A stretch of 63,681 nt of DNA from Rubrivivax sp. (GCA_019635285.1 JAHBZS010000025.1:1-63681); one strand, 5' to 3'; positions 9,600-19,140 are shown, counted from the first letter of the stretch. Made by a program: numbers and translations. The notes: a model not told the origin generated them from the letters alone.

Positions 9600-10469
9600 A
9601 TGGCCGCGACGACCCTTGCCCGCGCCGACCGCAGCACCTTGTGGATCGCGGCCACACCGGCGCTGGCGCTGATCGGCGTCGTCATGGCGCTGCCGCTGGC
9701 GGATATGGTGATCATCAGCTTCAGGCGCGAGAGCTTCGGCCAGATCCTGCCCGGCTTCACCTGGGTGAACTACGCAGGGCTGCTCGGCGAGGCGGCCAGC
9801 CTAGCGCTGTTCGCACAGACTTTCGGCGCCGCCGCCGTGGTGACGCTGCTGTGCGCGCTGCTCGGCTTTCCGGTGGCGGCGGCGATCGCGCGCGCGCCGG
9901 CGCGCTGGCGCGGCCTGTTGTACTTCGGCGTCGCCGCGCCGCTGCTCGTCAACACCGTGGTGCGCACCTATGGCTGGCTTCTGATCCTGGGCCGCAAGGG
10001 CGTGCTCAACACGCTGCTCGTCGAAGGCGGGCTGATCGACACACCGCTCGCGCTCACCGGCAATATGGCCGGCCTCATCATTGGCGGCACGCAGGTCTTC
10101 CTCCCGTTCATGATCCTGTCGCTGGTGACGCCACTGCTGGCGCTGGACCGGCGGCTGGTCGAGTCGGCCGACATCCTCGGCGCGGGCCCGCTGCGTCGCT
10201 TCATGACGATCACGCTGCCGCTGGCGGTGCCGGGGCTGATCGCCGGCTCAGTGCTGGTCTTCAGCATGATGCTCGGCGCTTTCGTGACGCCGCTGATCCT
10301 CGGTGGCACGGGGTTGAAGTACCTGTCGGTGGCGATCTACACCGATGCGCTGGTGCTGTTCAATCTGCCGCGCGCCACAGCGCTGGCGCTGCTGCTGATG
10401 GTGGTGGTGCTGGCAGTGTATTTCGTGCACAAGCGCCTGAGCGCACGCATCGAGGCGCGGCTCGCATGA
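9600..10469 (+). CDS. ABC transporter permease (PotB-like)
   Basis: A 289-aa inner-membrane permease with about six hydrophobic helices and the EAA-type coupling loop around ESADILGAGPLRRFMTITLP, typical of the binding-protein-dependent transport family. It pairs with the second permease at 10528 and the PotA-like ATPase. The ATG at 9600 starts five bases after the ATPase stop. The first helix, TPALALIGVVMALPLADMV, follows a short basic N-terminus. Confidence 0.93.
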   Translation: MAATTLARADRSTLWIAATPALALIGVVMALPLADMVIISFRRESFGQILPGFTWVNYAGLLGEAASLALFAQTFGAAAVVTLLCALLGFPVAAAIARAPARWRGLLYFGVAAPLLVNTVVRTYGWLLILGRKGVLNTLLVEGGLIDTPLALTGNMAGLIIGGTQVFLPFMILSLVTPLLALDRRLVESADILGAGPLRRFMTITLPLAVPGLIAGSVLVFSMMLGAFVTPLILGGTGLKYLSVAIYTDALVLFNLPRATALALLLMVVVLAVYFVHKRLSARIEARLA

Positions 10470-10527
10470 GTGCGCATGGCCGCTGCAAAGCGCTCGTCCC
10501 GCAGCGCGCGGCGCGAAGGGTCGCCCG

Positions 10528-11334
10528 GTGAGCCTCGACCGCCTGTGGAACATCGGCGCGCGGCTGGCGGCGATCGTCGTCTACCTGTTCCTCCTGATGC
10601 CGCTGGTGATCGTGGTGCTGTTCAGCTTCAGCGAGCGCTCGTTCTTCAGCTTCCCGCCGACCGGTTTCTCGCTGCGCTGGTACGAGGCGGCGTGGCGTTC
10701 GGGGCTGTTCCTGGAACCGGCGCTGCGCAGTCTGGTGCTGGCGGTGCTGGCCACCGCGCTGGCGGCGCTGCTTGCGGTGCCGGCAGCGATGGCGCTGCGC
10801 AAGCTGTCGGCCGGGCGGCTGCGCGCGGCCCTGGAGTTCGCTTTCCTGTCGCCACTGGTTGTGCCGGCGCTGATCATCGGCATTGCGTTGCTGTACGCGT
10901 ACAACCGCGTCGGCCTGCTCGACACCTTCGCCGGCCTCGTCGTGGCGCATACGCTGATCGTGTTCCCGTTCATGTTCCGCGCCGTGCTGACCAGCGTGCT
11001 CGGACTGCGGCAGTCGCTGCTCGAAGCCTCGGAGGTGCTCGGCGCGAGCCCAGCGACGACCCTGCGCCGCGTCGTCTTGCCGGCGCTGGTGCCCGGCATC
11101 GTTGCCGGCGCGATCTTCGCGTTCATCATTTCGCTGGACCAGTTCACCGTCAGCTTGTTCGTCACCCAGTCCGACCAGGTCGTGCTGCCGGTGGCGATCT
11201 ACAAGTACCTGTTCGACGTCAACGACCCGGTGGCCGCTGCGGTGTCCACTGTGCTGGTCGTGTTCGGGCTGGCCGCTGCGTTCGTCATCGATCGCCTCGG
11301 CTGGCTGCGTCACCTGTCTGGTGCCGGCGCGTGA
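10528..11334 (+). CDS. ABC transporter permease (PotC-like)
   Basis: A 268-aa second inner-membrane permease. It has several hydrophobic helices, the LFSFSERSFFSFPPTGFSL segment that marks PotC proteins, and the EAA loop EASEVLGASPATTLRRVVLP. The start is GTG 10528. A 57-base gap separates it from the first permease. It should form a heterodimeric channel with the 9600 product. Confidence 0.93.
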   Translation: MSLDRLWNIGARLAAIVVYLFLLMPLVIVVLFSFSERSFFSFPPTGFSLRWYEAAWRSGLFLEPALRSLVLAVLATALAALLAVPAAMALRKLSAGRLRAALEFAFLSPLVVPALIIGIALLYAYNRVGLLDTFAGLVVAHTLIVFPFMFRAVLTSVLGLRQSLLEASEVLGASPATTLRRVVLPALVPGIVAGAIFAFIISLDQFTVSLFVTQSDQVVLPVAIYKYLFDVNDPVAAAVSTVLVVFGLAAAFVIDRLGWLRHLSGAGA

Positions 11335-11374
11335 CGCCCGCGCCGCCGCTTCCCACCCTCCGAAGGAGATTCCG

Positions 11375-12424
11375 ATGATCCTCGACCTCGATCGCCGGCG
11401 CTTGCTGGCCACGCTCGGCGCTGTCGGCGCCGCGCCGCTGCTGGCGACGCCGCCGCTGACGGCGCTCGCGCAGACCGAGCCGATCCAGGTCGGCTGGTAC
11501 CCAGGTCTGCTCGGCGCCAACTACAAGGCCGCCTTCCTGGACACCTACCCCGACGCCAAGAACGTGAAGATCGTCGAGTCCTTCGACAACGCGCGCTTCA
11601 CGCAGATGCAGGCCAACCGTAGCAAGCCGACGTTGCACGTGGCGGTGTTCACCGACGTGCTGCTGCCGCTGATCGCGCGCTCGGGCCTGATCACCGAGAT
11701 CGACGCGGCGGTGGTGCCCAACCTAAAGGACATCGACCCGCGCGTGCCGCTGCCAGTGGGCCGGCACGCCATCCCGCTGACCTACGGCACCTGGGGCATC
11801 GTCTATAACGCCAAGCGCGTGAAGAAGCCAGTCACTGCATGGGCCGACCTGGTTGGCGACGATCTGAAGGGCCATGTGACGGCGCCGAACGTCACCTACA
11901 ACTCGTCGATGTACACGCTCGACGCGATGGCCCGCCTGAAGGGTGGCAGTCTGCGCGAGCCGCAGGCCGGCCTGGAAGCGCTGCGCAGCGTGCGGCGCAA
12001 CGGCCCTGGGCTGTGGGACCAGGAAAGCATTGCCGTCGGCTGGCTGAAGACCGGTGAGATCTGGGCCACGCCGTACTGGAGCGGCAACGTGCTGGCGATG
12101 CTGCGCGACCCCGACCTGGCCGACCTGAAGTTCGCGGTGCCCAGCGAAGGCGGCTACGCGCTGCCGATGAGCATCACGCGTGTCGTCAACGCCAGCGGCG
12201 GCAAGGCGCCCGAGGCCTTCATCAACCACGCGCTGGGGGTCGAGGCGCAGGAGGCCTGGGCGAGAATCGGCGGCGCGCGCCCCGTCAACGCCAAGGCGCG
12301 CGTGCCGGCCGAGGTGCAGGCGATGGTGCCCACTGCCGACAAGCTGCGTCAGCTTGACTGGAACTTCTTCGCCGAACAGCGTTCGAGCCTCGTCGAGCGC
12401 TGGAACGCGGTCGTCAACGGCTAA
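11375..12424 (+). CDS. Periplasmic substrate-binding protein of the PotABCD-like importer
   Basis: A 349-aa extracellular solute-binding protein (family 1/PotD-like). The N-terminus carries an arginine-rich, Tat-like leader, DRRRLLATLGAVGAAPLL, ending near ALAQ. The mature part begins IQVGWYPGLLGANY and contains PLTYGTWGIVYN, a usual hinge segment. ATG 11375 has GAAGGAG seven bases upstream, a strong ribosome site; the longer frame from 11102 overlaps the permease and is rejected. It delivers the pathway substrate to the permeases at 9600 and 10528. Confidence 0.92.
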   Translation: MILDLDRRRLLATLGAVGAAPLLATPPLTALAQTEPIQVGWYPGLLGANYKAAFLDTYPDAKNVKIVESFDNARFTQMQANRSKPTLHVAVFTDVLLPLIARSGLITEIDAAVVPNLKDIDPRVPLPVGRHAIPLTYGTWGIVYNAKRVKKPVTAWADLVGDDLKGHVTAPNVTYNSSMYTLDAMARLKGGSLREPQAGLEALRSVRRNGPGLWDQESIAVGWLKTGEIWATPYWSGNVLAMLRDPDLADLKFAVPSEGGYALPMSITRVVNASGGKAPEAFINHALGVEAQEAWARIGGARPVNAKARVPAEVQAMVPTADKLRQLDWNFFAEQRSSLVERWNAVVNG

Positions 12425-12441
12425 CAAAGGAGCGCGCCGTC

Positions 12442-13437
12442 ATGAATCACCCCGATCCGACCCGCCGCCACGCCATGGCGAAAGCCGCGGGCCTGCTGCT
12501 CGCCGCCGGCACCATCGCCGCCTCGCCACTCACCACCGTGGCGCAGACGGCCCCACCGCTGCGCATCGTCGTGCCCTATGCGGCCGGCGGCATCGGCGAC
12601 CTGGTCGCGCGCACGCTGGGCGAGCCTGTGGGCCAGAAGCTCGGGCAGGGCGTGGTGGTCGAGAACAAGCCGGGTGCCGCGACGGTGGTCGGGGCGCAAG
12701 CGGTGGCCGGCGCGCCGGCTGACGGCCACACGCTGCTGCTGGTGGCGGCCAGCTTCGTCATCACGCCTTCGCTGCTGCCCAAGCTGCCGTACGACGTGGC
12801 GAAAGACTTCACGCCGCTGACGCTGCTGGCGTCGAACCCGCACTTGCTGGTCGTGCACCCGTCGGTGCCGGCGAACAACCTGCAGGAGTTCATCGCCTGG
12901 GCCAAGGCGCGCAAGGGTGAAGCCGCATACGCCTCGTTCGGCAACGCCTCGTCGGGCCACCTCGGCTACGAACTGCTGAAGAAGAAGGCCGGCTTCGAAA
13001 TGATTCACGTGCCTTACAAGGGCGGCGCGCCGGCCATCGCCGACCTGATCGCCGGCCAGGTGAGCGCGATGCTCACCGACCTGCCGCAGGCCATCCCGCA
13101 GGTCAAGGCGGGCAAGCTCCGGGCGATTGCACTCGCGGACGAAACGCGCGCCGCGGCGCTGCCTGAGGTGCCGACCTTCGCCGAGGCCGGGCTGCCCGGC
13201 TTCGAGTCGAAGTCGTGGTACGGCCTCCTGCTCAGGAGCGGCACGTCGCCGGAGCGCGTGGCGCGGCTGCACGAAGCCTTCGCCGCGGCGCTGAAGGATC
13301 CTGCCGTGAAGGCCAAGCTCGAGCAAGCCGGGCTGGACATCATCGGCAGCAGCGCTGCCGAGTTCGGCCTGCACCTGAAGCGCGAAGGCGACAAGTACGC
13401 CGAGGCGGTGCGCGTGTCGGGCGTCAAGATGGAGTAA
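12442..13437 (+). CDS. Bug/TctC-family periplasmic receptor
   Basis: A 331-aa tripartite tricarboxylate (Bug) receptor. It has a cleavable leader ending near TTVAQT, the family N-terminus LRIVVPYAAGGIGDLVAR, VVVENKPGAATVVGAQAVA and the closing LYGLLLRSGT-like SWYGLLLRSGTSPERV stretch. No TctA/TctB membrane genes adjoin it, so it is an orphan of the sort abundant in Burkholderiales, and may work with a distant TctAB pair or act as a sensor. It follows the PotD-like gene by 17 bases and probably ends the operon. Confidence 0.92.
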   Translation: MNHPDPTRRHAMAKAAGLLLAAGTIAASPLTTVAQTAPPLRIVVPYAAGGIGDLVARTLGEPVGQKLGQGVVVENKPGAATVVGAQAVAGAPADGHTLLLVAASFVITPSLLPKLPYDVAKDFTPLTLLASNPHLLVVHPSVPANNLQEFIAWAKARKGEAAYASFGNASSGHLGYELLKKKAGFEMIHVPYKGGAPAIADLIAGQVSAMLTDLPQAIPQVKAGKLRAIALADETRAAALPEVPTFAEAGLPGFESKSWYGLLLRSGTSPERVARLHEAFAAALKDPAVKAKLEQAGLDIIGSSAAEFGLHLKREGDKYAEAVRVSGVKME

Positions 13438-13519
13438 CGACGCGCCCGCCTCGGTGCGCGCTGTGCGATACCGCGAGGCTATTCCCATGTTCGGTTCCGG
13501 CTCGTCCGGCTGAGGGTAG

Positions 13520-13657
13520 TTGCAACGCATCTCCTACGACTCGATGGGACGCTCTCCAGACGACAAATGCATTCTCCTCGCGACACTCGGCGCCAACTAC
13601 GCCTACTACAGGGCTTACGAGAACAACGCGAAGGCGTGGTATCGCAAGGCCCGGTAG
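13520..13657 (+). other. Short unassigned reading frame, possible gene remnant
   Basis: A 45-codon frame from TTG 13520 to TAG 13655-13657, ending with the Tyr-rich stretch ANYAYYRAYENNAKAWYRKA. The residue composition looks coding rather than random, yet no start signal or known family is recognised. It lies between the Bug receptor and a broken AraC gene and may be the 3' end of something lost by deletion. Confidence 0.2.
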
Positions 13658-13722
13658 CGCAGCCCGATCATGAATCTCAAGTTGAAATCACCAAGCGACA
13701 TCAACGGAACGCCGACGCGTTG

Positions 13723-14163
13723 ATGAAACCTCCACTGGCGACTGCCGGGCTAGCAGGCGAAGGCTTCCGCGTCGTCCACTTAGAGTCCCGCAACCTGGAT
13801 GAAGCGCGAATGCTCGTCGCGGGCGTCTACAACGAACATCGGTTGACCTTGACGGCTGGCGGTCGGGGTCTGGACTACCGGCATGAATACACGCATGTCG
13901 GCGCATTGTGCTTCGGACGCATCACCTACAAGGCCGAGGTTCGCATCGATCCCGATCCGCTCGAGTTCCGCGGCACGACGCCTATGCACCACTTGAAGAA
14001 CGTGCGGCTGCAGCGTGTTCGAGATGAGCTGCTGGCTGCGTCGCCGAACTCGACAACGGTCACATCGCTCGCACTGCGCTGGGGCTTTTCGCACCTCGGA
14101 CACTTCACGGCCGACCACCGGCGCTGCTTCGGCGAATCTCGCTCGACCACGCTCAATCGCTGA
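13723..14163 (+). pseudogene. AraC-family regulator with internal deletion
   Basis: The frame starts like the cupin-type N-terminal domain of AraC regulators (LDEARMLVAGVYNEHRLTL ... VGALCFGRITYKAEV) and ends like the C-terminal helix-turn-helix (PMHHLKNVRLQRVRDELL ... LALRWGFSHLGHFTADHRR). The two parts meet at about 13,975. The rest of the sensor domain and the first DNA-binding helix-turn-helix are missing, so about 146 codons remain where the family has near 310. The frame stays open across the junction, consistent with an in-frame deletion. The reading frame can be followed upstream to 13567 but that stretch has no family match. It may once have controlled the operon upstream. Confidence 0.65.
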
Positions 14164-14296
14164 GCGTGAGCTTGCGGAGAAACGGTGAAGCCAAAAAGTC
14201 ACTGGTGTGCTCACCGCTCAAGTCCCTCAGGTGCCAGCGTGAGGCTCAAGAGGCGGTCGTGGAGCGAAGCCGGCGTTCGTCGCCCTCGCGTCCGGC

Positions 14297-15427
14297 TCAG
14301 ACCCAGTGCGCCACGCCGTCGAGCGCCTGCAACTGGATCGCCCGCGCATGTGCAACGACGCGGCTGCGCCAAGCGGCGTCTTCGGGCGTAAAGCACTCGG
14401 CGACCTCACGGCGCATGCGTTCCAGTGTGGTCGGTTCGTCGGGCGTGCGGCCGAACTTCAGCCAGCGGTCGATGCGCAGCTGATCGAACGTTGTCTTGAG
14501 CGGTACGGTGCCGAACTCGATGACTGCGCCGGTCATCTGAGCGGTGCCAATCATGTTCCGCACGCCGTAGAACACCAAGCCGTTGTACGGCGGGCGCTCG
14601 CCGCCCTCGTAGCCCTCGGCACTCTCGACGCGCACGCGGCCCCACCAGGCGCAGGCGCGCTGCCAGTTGGCGTCGCCGCGGTCGTTGAAGCACAGGAAGA
14701 AGGGCTCGCCGGTTTGGCCGAGTCCGCTATGCCAGTCGATGAAGCCGAGTCTGCGCACTGCGGGCAAGTGTTCGCGAAGTATGGCGCGCAGGGTTTGGTT
14801 CGACCATTCCGGCGCGCGACCGCCGAAGTTGAGCCCGGTAGGATCGTCGTACTGGCCCTTCATGATCGAGTAGAGCCAGGCCTTCTGGCCGTTCGTTGCA
14901 ATCCATGCGGCGATGGCATCGTCGGTCGCCTTGCGCGATGTCGCGGTCCATTCCGCGGGACACAACGAGTCGTGAAGTTCCTGATAGGCGGGGTTCGTCG
15001 GCAGTGGTGCCGAGAAGTCAATGAAGTTGCGATTCAGGTCGACGTTGTTCTCGGTGGTACGCGTGTCGTACGCAAAGCCGTAGGGGTTGATGGCGTGAAC
15101 CAGGATCACGCTCATATCTGCCGGAAGGCGGGCAAGGGCGCCGCTGCGCACGAGGGCGAGTTGCGCGGCCGATCCGGTCCGACCCTCGGTGCCGTGCGTG
15201 CCTGAAAGCACCAGCAGTGAACGCGTAGCGTTCGGCGGGCCGAAAGCGGCCACGTCCACCGACAGGCTGTCGCCATCCGGCCCCGTCACCCCGGGATGAA
15301 CGTACCGGGTGATGACCGCACCCGCCTCACTGGCGGCCAGGTGCAGTTTGGCGCGGGCGGCCGCATAGGTCGCAGAAAAGCATGCGAGGCTCGATGCGCC
15401 ATCGTCGTTGTCGGGGCCAATAGGCAT
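14297..15427 (-). CDS. M14-like metallopeptidase (DUF2817 family)
   Basis: A 376-aa protein of the DUF2817 group within zinc carboxypeptidase-like folds. The zinc ligand motif GTHGTEG is at residues 76-82, NNVDLNRNF at 127-135, a third-ligand segment DWHSG near 233 and a putative catalytic Glu in IEFGTVP near 304. No signal peptide is present, so a cytoplasmic peptidase or amidohydrolase-type activity is likely. It is transcribed divergently from the ABC importer genes that begin at 15616, which hints that it could process the compound they import (inference). Confidence 0.85.
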   Translation of the reverse strand: MPIGPDNDDGASSLACFSATYAAARAKLHLAASEAGAVITRYVHPGVTGPDGDSLSVDVAAFGPPNATRSLLVLSGTHGTEGRTGSAAQLALVRSGALARLPADMSVILVHAINPYGFAYDTRTTENNVDLNRNFIDFSAPLPTNPAYQELHDSLCPAEWTATSRKATDDAIAAWIATNGQKAWLYSIMKGQYDDPTGLNFGGRAPEWSNQTLRAILREHLPAVRRLGFIDWHSGLGQTGEPFFLCFNDRGDANWQRACAWWGRVRVESAEGYEGGERPPYNGLVFYGVRNMIGTAQMTGAVIEFGTVPLKTTFDQLRIDRWLKFGRTPDEPTTLERMRREVAECFTPEDAAWRSRVVAHARAIQLQALDGVAHWV

Positions 15428-15615
15428 GTCTGTGACTCTGGTTCGATTTGGCTCGGAGCTTCAATATAAGCGCTCATGTCCTGTCACTGAACGGCGTGTA
15501 TTATGTCGGGCGTTCTCACCGCTGAACGAGGATGAAAGACGTATCGCGGATCAGAGCACCGCAGCATTCGCAGACTTCGTCTTCAACAACTTCGGCTTTC
15601 GAAAGAGAGAATGCA

Positions 15616-16593
15616 ATGGGCATGAGATCACTTGCTGTGTTGCGTCGTTTCCTGCCCTGGCTTTGCCTCGCGGTCTTCGGTGCCGCTGTGGCGGAACCCA
15701 GGACCATTGCCATCGCCAACTTCGGTGAGCATCCTGCACTCCGTGCCGGAGTCGATGGGTTCAAGGCCGAGTTGGCTCGCGAAGGGTTCGCGCAAGGCAA
15801 GGACGTGATCTTCGATGACCAGCACATCAACTTCGACCGCACGCTGATTCCTCAACTGCTGACGAACGCGCAGTCGAAGCGGCCGGCCTTGATCGTCGCC
15901 GTGACGACGCCGATCGCGCAGTCGTCGATCCGGGTCGTCACCGACAAGAGCATTCCCATCGTTTTCATGTCGGTTGTCGATCCTGTGGTGGCGCAGATCG
16001 TGCCGTCGTGGCAGGCCGGCTCGGCCACCCACACCGGGGCGACGCTCTTTCCGGACTCCATGGCGTCGCTCGCCTTCCTGAAGCAGTTGCTTCCCAATGC
16101 GAAGCGCATCGGCGTGCCGTTCAATCCGGCCGAAGACAACGACAAGACCAATCTCACCGAATTGCACGCGGCAGCCTTGAAGGCGGGCCTCGAGATCGTC
16201 GAGGTCGGCATCGACAGCACCAACGACATCGCGCAGCGGCTTCAATCGCTGAAGGGGCGGGTCGATGTGCTGTTCATCATTCAGTCCAACTTGTTGCAGA
16301 CGAGCCTGCCGGTGATCGCCGCAACGGCACAGCGCGTCGGCGTGCCTGCGATCAACACGCTGGACACGCCGGTCCGCAACGGCAGCTTCCTGGCGGCCTA
16401 TGCGGTTTCCTACGAGCGCATGGGTGCCGCCGCCGGCAGGGCCGCCGCGCGCATTCTGCGTGGCGAGAAGCCGAGCGCCATCGCTCCCTGGCGCCCGGGG
16501 CCGTCGGACTACACGCCGTTGATCAGTCGCAAGCAGGCCGCGCAGTGGAATGTGACCGTGCCCGCGTCTCTGGCCGCCGCCGTGATCGATTGA
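15616..16593 (+). CDS. ABC importer substrate-binding protein (TrpX-like)
   Basis: A 325-aa periplasmic binding protein of the ABC_sub_bind family. ATG 15616 begins a leader, RFLPWLCLAVFGAAVAEP, and the mature protein starts RTIAIANFGEHPALRAGVDG. VAVTTPIAQSS and IPIVFMSVVDPV match the family ligand-binding core. An upstream in-frame ATG at 15532 would place 28 polar residues before the leader and is rejected. It lies four bases before an ATPase gene; the three genes form a compact importer resembling the putative tryptophan/tyrosine system. Confidence 0.9.
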   Translation: MGMRSLAVLRRFLPWLCLAVFGAAVAEPRTIAIANFGEHPALRAGVDGFKAELAREGFAQGKDVIFDDQHINFDRTLIPQLLTNAQSKRPALIVAVTTPIAQSSIRVVTDKSIPIVFMSVVDPVVAQIVPSWQAGSATHTGATLFPDSMASLAFLKQLLPNAKRIGVPFNPAEDNDKTNLTELHAAALKAGLEIVEVGIDSTNDIAQRLQSLKGRVDVLFIIQSNLLQTSLPVIAATAQRVGVPAINTLDTPVRNGSFLAAYAVSYERMGAAAGRAAARILRGEKPSAIAPWRPGPSDYTPLISRKQAAQWNVTVPASLAAAVID

Positions 16594-16597
16594 GACG

Positions 16598-17380
16598 ATG
16601 GCGCTCAGCCTGAGCAAGGTCTCGAAGACGTTCTACAAGGGCACGAGCGACGAGCGCATTGCGCTGGACGACGTATCGTTCGAGCTGAGCGAAGGCACGT
16701 TCGCCGTCGTGATCGGCTCCAACGGCGCCGGCAAGTCGACGCTGTTGAACGTCATCTCGGGGCAGTTGCCACTCGACGCCGGCAGTTTGCGGATCGACTC
16801 GCGCGAGATGGCGCGGGAAGCCGAGCATGTCCGTGCGGCGCTGATCTCGCGCGTGATGCAGGATCCGCAGCGAGGCACGCTGGCGTCGATGACGATCGAG
16901 GAGAACCTCGCTCTGGCGGACATGCGCCATCGAGGCCGGAGCCTGAAGCGCGCCCTGAGCGCGCAGCGACGGCAGCGCTTTGCACAGACGCTGTCCGGTT
17001 TCGGGCTCGGTCTGGAGCAGCGCCTGGGTTCGCGCGTCGGGCTGCTGTCGGGTGGCCAGCGCCAGGTGCTGGCGCTGGCCATGGCGGTGCTCAACCCGCC
17101 GCGCGTCCTGCTGCTCGATGAACACACCGCGGCGCTCGATCCGCGCACGGCTGAGCTGGTGATGCGCGCGACGGTGCACGCCGTCGAGGTCGGTCGTCTC
17201 ACGACGTTGATGATCACGCACAACATGCAGCAGGCGATTCACTTCGGCGACCGTCTCATCATGATGGATAGCGGGCGCGTCCGGCTCGACGTCGGCGGCG
17301 AGCAAAAGCGCGAGCTGACGGTCGAGTCGCTCGTCAAGCGCTTCCAGATCGCCGACGACAAGATGCTGCTCGCCTCATGA
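16598..17380 (+). CDS. ABC importer ATP-binding protein
   Basis: A 260-aa ATPase with Walker A GSNGAGKST, signature LSGGQRQVLALAMA, Walker B VLLLDEHTAALDP and an H-loop in MITHNMQQA. It lies between the binding protein and the permease of the same importer; its stop overlaps the permease start by four bases. This LolD/LivF-sized protein is the usual partner of single-permease TrpXYZ-like systems. Confidence 0.92.
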   Translation: MALSLSKVSKTFYKGTSDERIALDDVSFELSEGTFAVVIGSNGAGKSTLLNVISGQLPLDAGSLRIDSREMAREAEHVRAALISRVMQDPQRGTLASMTIEENLALADMRHRGRSLKRALSAQRRQRFAQTLSGFGLGLEQRLGSRVGLLSGGQRQVLALAMAVLNPPRVLLLDEHTAALDPRTAELVMRATVHAVEVGRLTTLMITHNMQQAIHFGDRLIMMDSGRVRLDVGGEQKRELTVESLVKRFQIADDKMLLAS

Positions 17381-18279
17381 ACGAGATCGTCCTTCACTTC
17401 TGGAACCTGGTGCCGGTAACGCTGGTGCAGGGGCTGCTCTACTCGTTCATCGCGCTCGGGGTGATGATTCCGTTTCGGCTGCTCTCGTTTCCCGACCTGA
17501 CCTCGGAGGGGAGCTTTCCGCTCGGTGGCTGTCTGTGCGCGGTACTGCTCATCGCCGGCGTGCATCCGGTGCTGGCGACGCTGGCGGGCATGGCCGGCGG
17601 CATGGTCGCCGGGGCCGCCACCGCCTTCATCCACCTCCGGTTTCGCATCAACACTTTGCTGTCGGGTATCCTCGTGATGACCATCCTCTTCAGCATCAAC
17701 CTGCGCATACTCGGCAAGGCCAATGTGGCGCTGCTGTCGAACGAAAGCATCCTGTCGATCATCTCGGACGAACTGGTCACCAACGTCGTCTATCAACTGG
17801 TAGCCGTCGCGCTGCTAGTGGCCGTCGTCGGCGCCTGGATGTACTGGTTCCTGAACACCGAGTCCGGCCTCAGTCTCAGGGCGGTCGGTGTCAATCAGGC
17901 ACTGACACCGTCCTTGCGCATCAACCCCTGGGTCTGGATCATCACCGGCCTTGCATTGGCCAACGGCTGCTCTGCGCTGGCTGGGGCCGTGGTCGTGCAG
18001 TTGCAGGGCTTCGCGGATGTGCAAATGGGTTTCGGCGTCCTGATCACCGGCCTGGCTGCGGTGATCATCGGCGAAACAATCATCGGGCGCGAGACGATCG
18101 TCCGCCAGATTGCCGCGCCGGTCCTGGGGTCGGTGATCTACTACCAGCTAATATCGCTCGGGCTGGCGATCGGCCTGAAGCCGGCCGACCTGAAGCTCGC
18201 CACCGGCGTGTTCGTGCTGCTGACCCTGGCGCTGCCTGCTCTACGCAAGGACGCCCAGCCGGAAGTCATGCGTGGCTGA
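17377..18279 (+). CDS. ABC importer permease (TrpY-like)
   Basis: A 300-aa permease with about eight to nine hydrophobic helices, including SFIALGVMIPFRLLSFPDLT, a segment typical of the uncharacterised tryptophan-type ABC permeases. The glycine-rich SEGSFPLGG and GAVVVQLQGFADVQMG stretches also match. The start ATG 17377 overlaps the ATPase stop (ATGA). With the genes at 15616 and 16598 it forms a complete importer; the substrate is unknown, but the family has been linked to aromatic amino acids. Confidence 0.92.
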   Translation: MNEIVLHFWNLVPVTLVQGLLYSFIALGVMIPFRLLSFPDLTSEGSFPLGGCLCAVLLIAGVHPVLATLAGMAGGMVAGAATAFIHLRFRINTLLSGILVMTILFSINLRILGKANVALLSNESILSIISDELVTNVVYQLVAVALLVAVVGAWMYWFLNTESGLSLRAVGVNQALTPSLRINPWVWIITGLALANGCSALAGAVVVQLQGFADVQMGFGVLITGLAAVIIGETIIGRETIVRQIAAPVLGSVIYYQLISLGLAIGLKPADLKLATGVFVLLTLALPALRKDAQPEVMRG

Positions 18280-18303
18280 CCGAGAAGCTCAAGAGGAGGC
18301 GAC

Positions 18304-19140
18304 ATGAGAACGAACATCTCCGGCCTCGACCATGTCGTCATCCTGGTTCGCGATCTGGATGCCGCGCAGGCGACGTACGCCCGCTTGGGTCTGACGCTGA
18401 CGCCGCGTGGATTCCACTCGATCGGAACCCACAACCACTGCATCATGTTCGACAGCGACTACGTCGAGCTGCTGGCGGTGCGCGAGCCGCATCCGGTGAC
18501 GAAGTATTTCTCGCAATTTCTGGCAGACGCCGAGGGAGCGGCGGCGCTCGCATTCTCGACCGATGATGCGCGAGCGGCGCATGCCAGTCTGCGGGCATCG
18601 GGTGTCATGGCCGACGAACCGGTCGACTTCTCGCGCCCGGTCGACATGGACGGAATACGGCGCGAGGCAAGGTTTCGCGTCGTGCAACTGCCGGTGAACG
18701 AGACGCCGGGTTGCCGGGCCTTCTTGTGTCAACACGACACGCCGGACCTAGTGTGGCGGCCGCAGTATCAGCGGCACGCGCTCGGCGTCGTTGGCGTCGA
18801 CGGCATTTCAGTGCTGGTCGAGGATGTCGATGAGACCGTCAAGGCCTATGCACGCGTGCTCGACACGCCGCCCACCGAGACAGCGGCGGGGTGGAGCCTG
18901 GCCGCGGGAGGCTGCACGTTTTCGTTCTTCGATCGCGCAGCCTTGGAGCAGCGCCTGGGCTCTCGGGCATTGCCGCGACGCGATGCTCCCATGCTCGTCG
19001 CCCTGCGTCTGCGCGTGCGCGATCGCGACCTTGCTTCCGAGGTGCTGCGGCGTGGCGGCTTCACGCCCGAGAGACTGTCCGATGGCGCACTCGTCATCGG
19101 CGCGAGCCAGGCTCACGGCGTGGCGCTGGTTCTGGTCTGA
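18304..19140 (+). CDS. VOC-superfamily (glyoxalase-like) protein
   Basis: A 278-aa vicinal-oxygen-chelate protein with two halves: the first opens LDHVVILVRDLDAAQATYARLG, and the second starts at about residue 165 with GVDGISVLVEDVDETVKAYAR. The first half resembles the Glyoxalase_3 type. Metal ligands (His in DHVV, Glu near VELLAV) are visible in the first half only, so one metal site is likely. VOC proteins act as dioxygenases, isomerases or epimerases; no reaction is assigned. It follows the permease gene by 24 bases and is likely the last gene of that operon. Confidence 0.82.
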   Translation: MRTNISGLDHVVILVRDLDAAQATYARLGLTLTPRGFHSIGTHNHCIMFDSDYVELLAVREPHPVTKYFSQFLADAEGAAALAFSTDDARAAHASLRASGVMADEPVDFSRPVDMDGIRREARFRVVQLPVNETPGCRAFLCQHDTPDLVWRPQYQRHALGVVGVDGISVLVEDVDETVKAYARVLDTPPTETAAGWSLAAGGCTFSFFDRAALEQRLGSRALPRRDAPMLVALRLRVRDRDLASEVLRRGGFTPERLSDGALVIGASQAHGVALVLV

